From Burkholderiaceae bacterium (GTDB taxonomy: Bacteria > Pseudomonadota > Gammaproteobacteria > Burkholderiales > Burkholderiaceae), in the NCBI GenBank assembly GCA_947373615.1, contig CANBYN010000003.1:1-24045 (forward strand): DNA of 24,045 nt. Reading direction: 5' to 3'. Positions within the stretch are counted from its first letter, which is position 1. Each line of letters starts with the position of its first letter. The position numbers were made by a program, and so were the translations under genes. This document shows positions 22,813-24,045 of the stretch, piece after piece. Under the pieces are notes generated by a model, which searched no databases, was not told where the DNA came from, and saw nothing but the letters and a program-made list of their open reading frames with translations.

Positions 22813-24045
22813 TTACAGACTGGCGCGACGGAAGTCGGCCAAGAGCTGCGCAATGTACACATTGAAACGGGTAGCCAATGCACCGTCAATCACGCGATGG
22901 TCCGCAGAAAGAGATAGTGGGCAAATGAGACGAGGCGCAAATTGCTTACCATCCCATACTGGTTTCATAGCAGCCTTGCTTACGCCCAAGATAGCCACTT
23001 CAGGCGCATTCACAATTGGTGAGAAATACGTTCCACCAATCCCTCCCAAAGAGGAGATCGTAAAGCTCGCACCCTGCATTTGATCTGGCTTCAACTTGCC
23101 ATCACGCGCAAGCGCAGCCAAATCAGAAGTTTCTTTAGCAATCTCAAAGATTCCCTTCTTATCCACATCTTTAATGACGGGAACCACCAATCCTGTTGGC
23201 GTATCTGCCGCAAAACCGATATTGAAATACTTCTTGAGAATCAAGTCATCCCCATCCAATGAACTATTGAACTCTGGATATTTTTTCAGCGCAGCAACTG
23301 CCGCCTTCATCAGGAAGGCCAGCATCGTAATCTTGACACCCTTCTTCTCATTCTCTTTATTGGTCAGAACACGGAAAGCCTCTAAATCAGTAATATCCGC
23401 ATCTTCGTGATAAGTTACCGCTGGAATCATGACCCAGTTGCGACCCAAATTAGCTGCGGTGAGTTTCTTAATACGATTAAGTGGCTGACGCTCAATATCA
23501 CCAAACTTCGTAAAGTCGACTTTTGGCCAAGGGATTAAATTAAGGCCACCTAAATTTCCACCACTTACCGCAGCAGGGCTGCCTGCACCACCGCTCATGG
23601 CTGCTTTTACAAAAGCTTGTACGTCTTCTTGGGTAATGCGACCTTTAGGACCAGTTCCTTTGACTTGAACAATAGTTACGCCGAGTTCACGTGCAAATTT
23701 ACGCACTGAAGGACTTGCATGACTAACGGGCCCATCATCAGTAGGCGGTGTGTTGCTAATCGGAGGAGGCGCAGGCGCTCTTGCAATCGGCGGTTCAACT
23801 GCTGGTGCAGCCTTAGCTGCTGGTGCAGCTGCAGTAGCGGCAACGGGTACAGAAGCAACGGAGCCTCCCGTTTCACCTTCCAGAATGACAACTATAGAAC
23901 CTTCAGATAAGTTATCACCAATCTTCACTTTGACTTCCTTCACAACACCTGAGTGTGAAGAAGGAACATCCATGGTGGCTTTGTCTGACTCTAGAACAAC
24001 GATTGATTGTTCTTTCTCGATCTTGTCACCTGCTTTTACTAATAC
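22813..24045 (-). CDS. aceF: Pyruvate dehydrogenase E2, dihydrolipoyl acetyltransferase (5' end cut by window edge)
   Basis: The frame is open to the right edge, so about 410 residues of the C-terminal and middle part are seen; the first residues are missing. An ATG at 23973 lies inside the lipoyl domain and is not the start. Visible order: lipoyl domain with Lys in VLESDKATMDVP (visible residue 22), an Ala/Pro linker (about 65-105), the E1/E3-binding domain (about 108-147, SPSVRKFARELG and GPKGRITQEDVQAF), a second linker, then the catalytic domain ending in SADHRVIDG with His383 and Asp387 (visible numbering). It transfers the acetyl group to CoA. Followed by lpdA; aceE should lie beyond the edge. 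Confidence 0.96.
   Translation of the reverse strand, partial: VLVKAGDKIEKEQSIVVLESDKATMDVPSSHSGVVKEVKVKIGDNLSEGSIVVILEGETGGSVASVPVAATAAAPAAKAAPAVEPPIARAPAPPPISNTPPTDDGPVSHASPSVRKFARELGVTIVQVKGTGPKGRITQEDVQAFVKAAMSGGAGSPAAVSGGNLGGLNLIPWPKVDFTKFGDIERQPLNRIKKLTAANLGRNWVMIPAVTYHEDADITDLEAFRVLTNKENEKKGVKITMLAFLMKAAVAALKKYPEFNSSLDGDDLILKKYFNIGFAADTPTGLVVPVIKDVDKKGIFEIAKETSDLAALARDGKLKPDQMQGASFTISSLGGIGGTYFSPIVNAPEVAILGVSKAAMKPVWDGKQFAPRLICPLSLSADHRVIDGALATRFNVYIAQLLADFRRASL

Noticed and set aside
22445..23083. Plus-strand ORF of 212 codons across the lpdA/aceF junction
   Set aside because: It lies antisense to two certain genes, its long Ala/Ser-rich stretch mirrors the coding repeats of the other strand, and it has no family resemblance. 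It is a shadow frame.
1..24045. Search for CRISPR arrays, transposons, phage genes, toxin-antitoxin pairs, tRNA genes
   Set aside because: None seen; gene density, gene order and product types are those of a conserved chromosome core.

Overview
The window reads as an ordinary chromosomal core region of a betaproteobacterium of the order Burkholderiales. The best match I can make by eye is Polynucleobacter or a close relative. This rests on moderate GC content, the gntR-sdhCDA cluster divergent from mdh, a pyruvate dehydrogenase E3 carrying its own lipoyl domain, the aat-bpt-pyrD cluster, a DUF2863 protein and a phasin. No similarity search was run, so the taxonomy is inference. I see no tRNA, rRNA, CRISPR array, insertion sequence, prophage or integrase.

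Layout. 1-1768 (minus): a GntR/UTRA regulator followed by sdhC, sdhD and the first 21 codons of sdhA (complex II). 1914-3291 (plus): malate dehydrogenase, then a small secreted protein resembling the MliC lysozyme-inhibitor family, closed by a bidirectional terminator. The gntR/mdh gap holds a perfect 14-bp palindrome next to a good sigma70-type promoter. 3377-5364 (minus): yaaA and a DUF2863 protein, joined by a TAATG overlap. 5457-8249 (plus): a class I aminotransferase, a YfcG/YghU-type glutathione transferase and 3-hydroxybutyryl-CoA dehydrogenase. 8313-10756 (plus): a DUF3429 membrane protein, rarA, and a DsbA-fold 2-hydroxychromene-2-carboxylate isomerase-like protein. 10891-12233 (plus): a secreted protein made of two copies of one domain, then an exported cyclophilin. 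12267-17198 (plus): a tight run of fused pabB-pabC, a zinc-ribbon NUDIX hydrolase, aat, bpt and pyrD. 17298-18131 (plus): an IclR regulator, meeting a PBP7-type D,D-endopeptidase (minus) tail to tail with one base between. 19259-20146 (minus): an EamA/DMT transporter. 20343-20909 (plus): a phasin. 21004-24045 (minus): lpdA and most of aceF of the pyruvate dehydrogenase operon; aceF runs off the right edge.

How the genes fit together. Three parts serve central carbon flow: complex II and malate dehydrogenase in the TCA cycle, pyruvate dehydrogenase making acetyl-CoA, and hydroxybutyryl-CoA dehydrogenase plus phasin, which suggest acyl-CoA and polyhydroxyalkanoate metabolism. The pabBC-to-pyrD run combines folate precursor synthesis, the two bacterial aminoacyl-protein transferases of the Leu N-degron pathway, and pyrimidine synthesis. 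No stretch over 300 bases lacks a gene; the longest gap is 20147-20342.

I did not find a clear new system. The points most worth a second look are the gntR/mdh palindrome, the duplicated-domain secreted protein, the MliC-like protein, the DUF2863-yaaA coupling and an in-frame hexanucleotide repeat in the lpdA linker.
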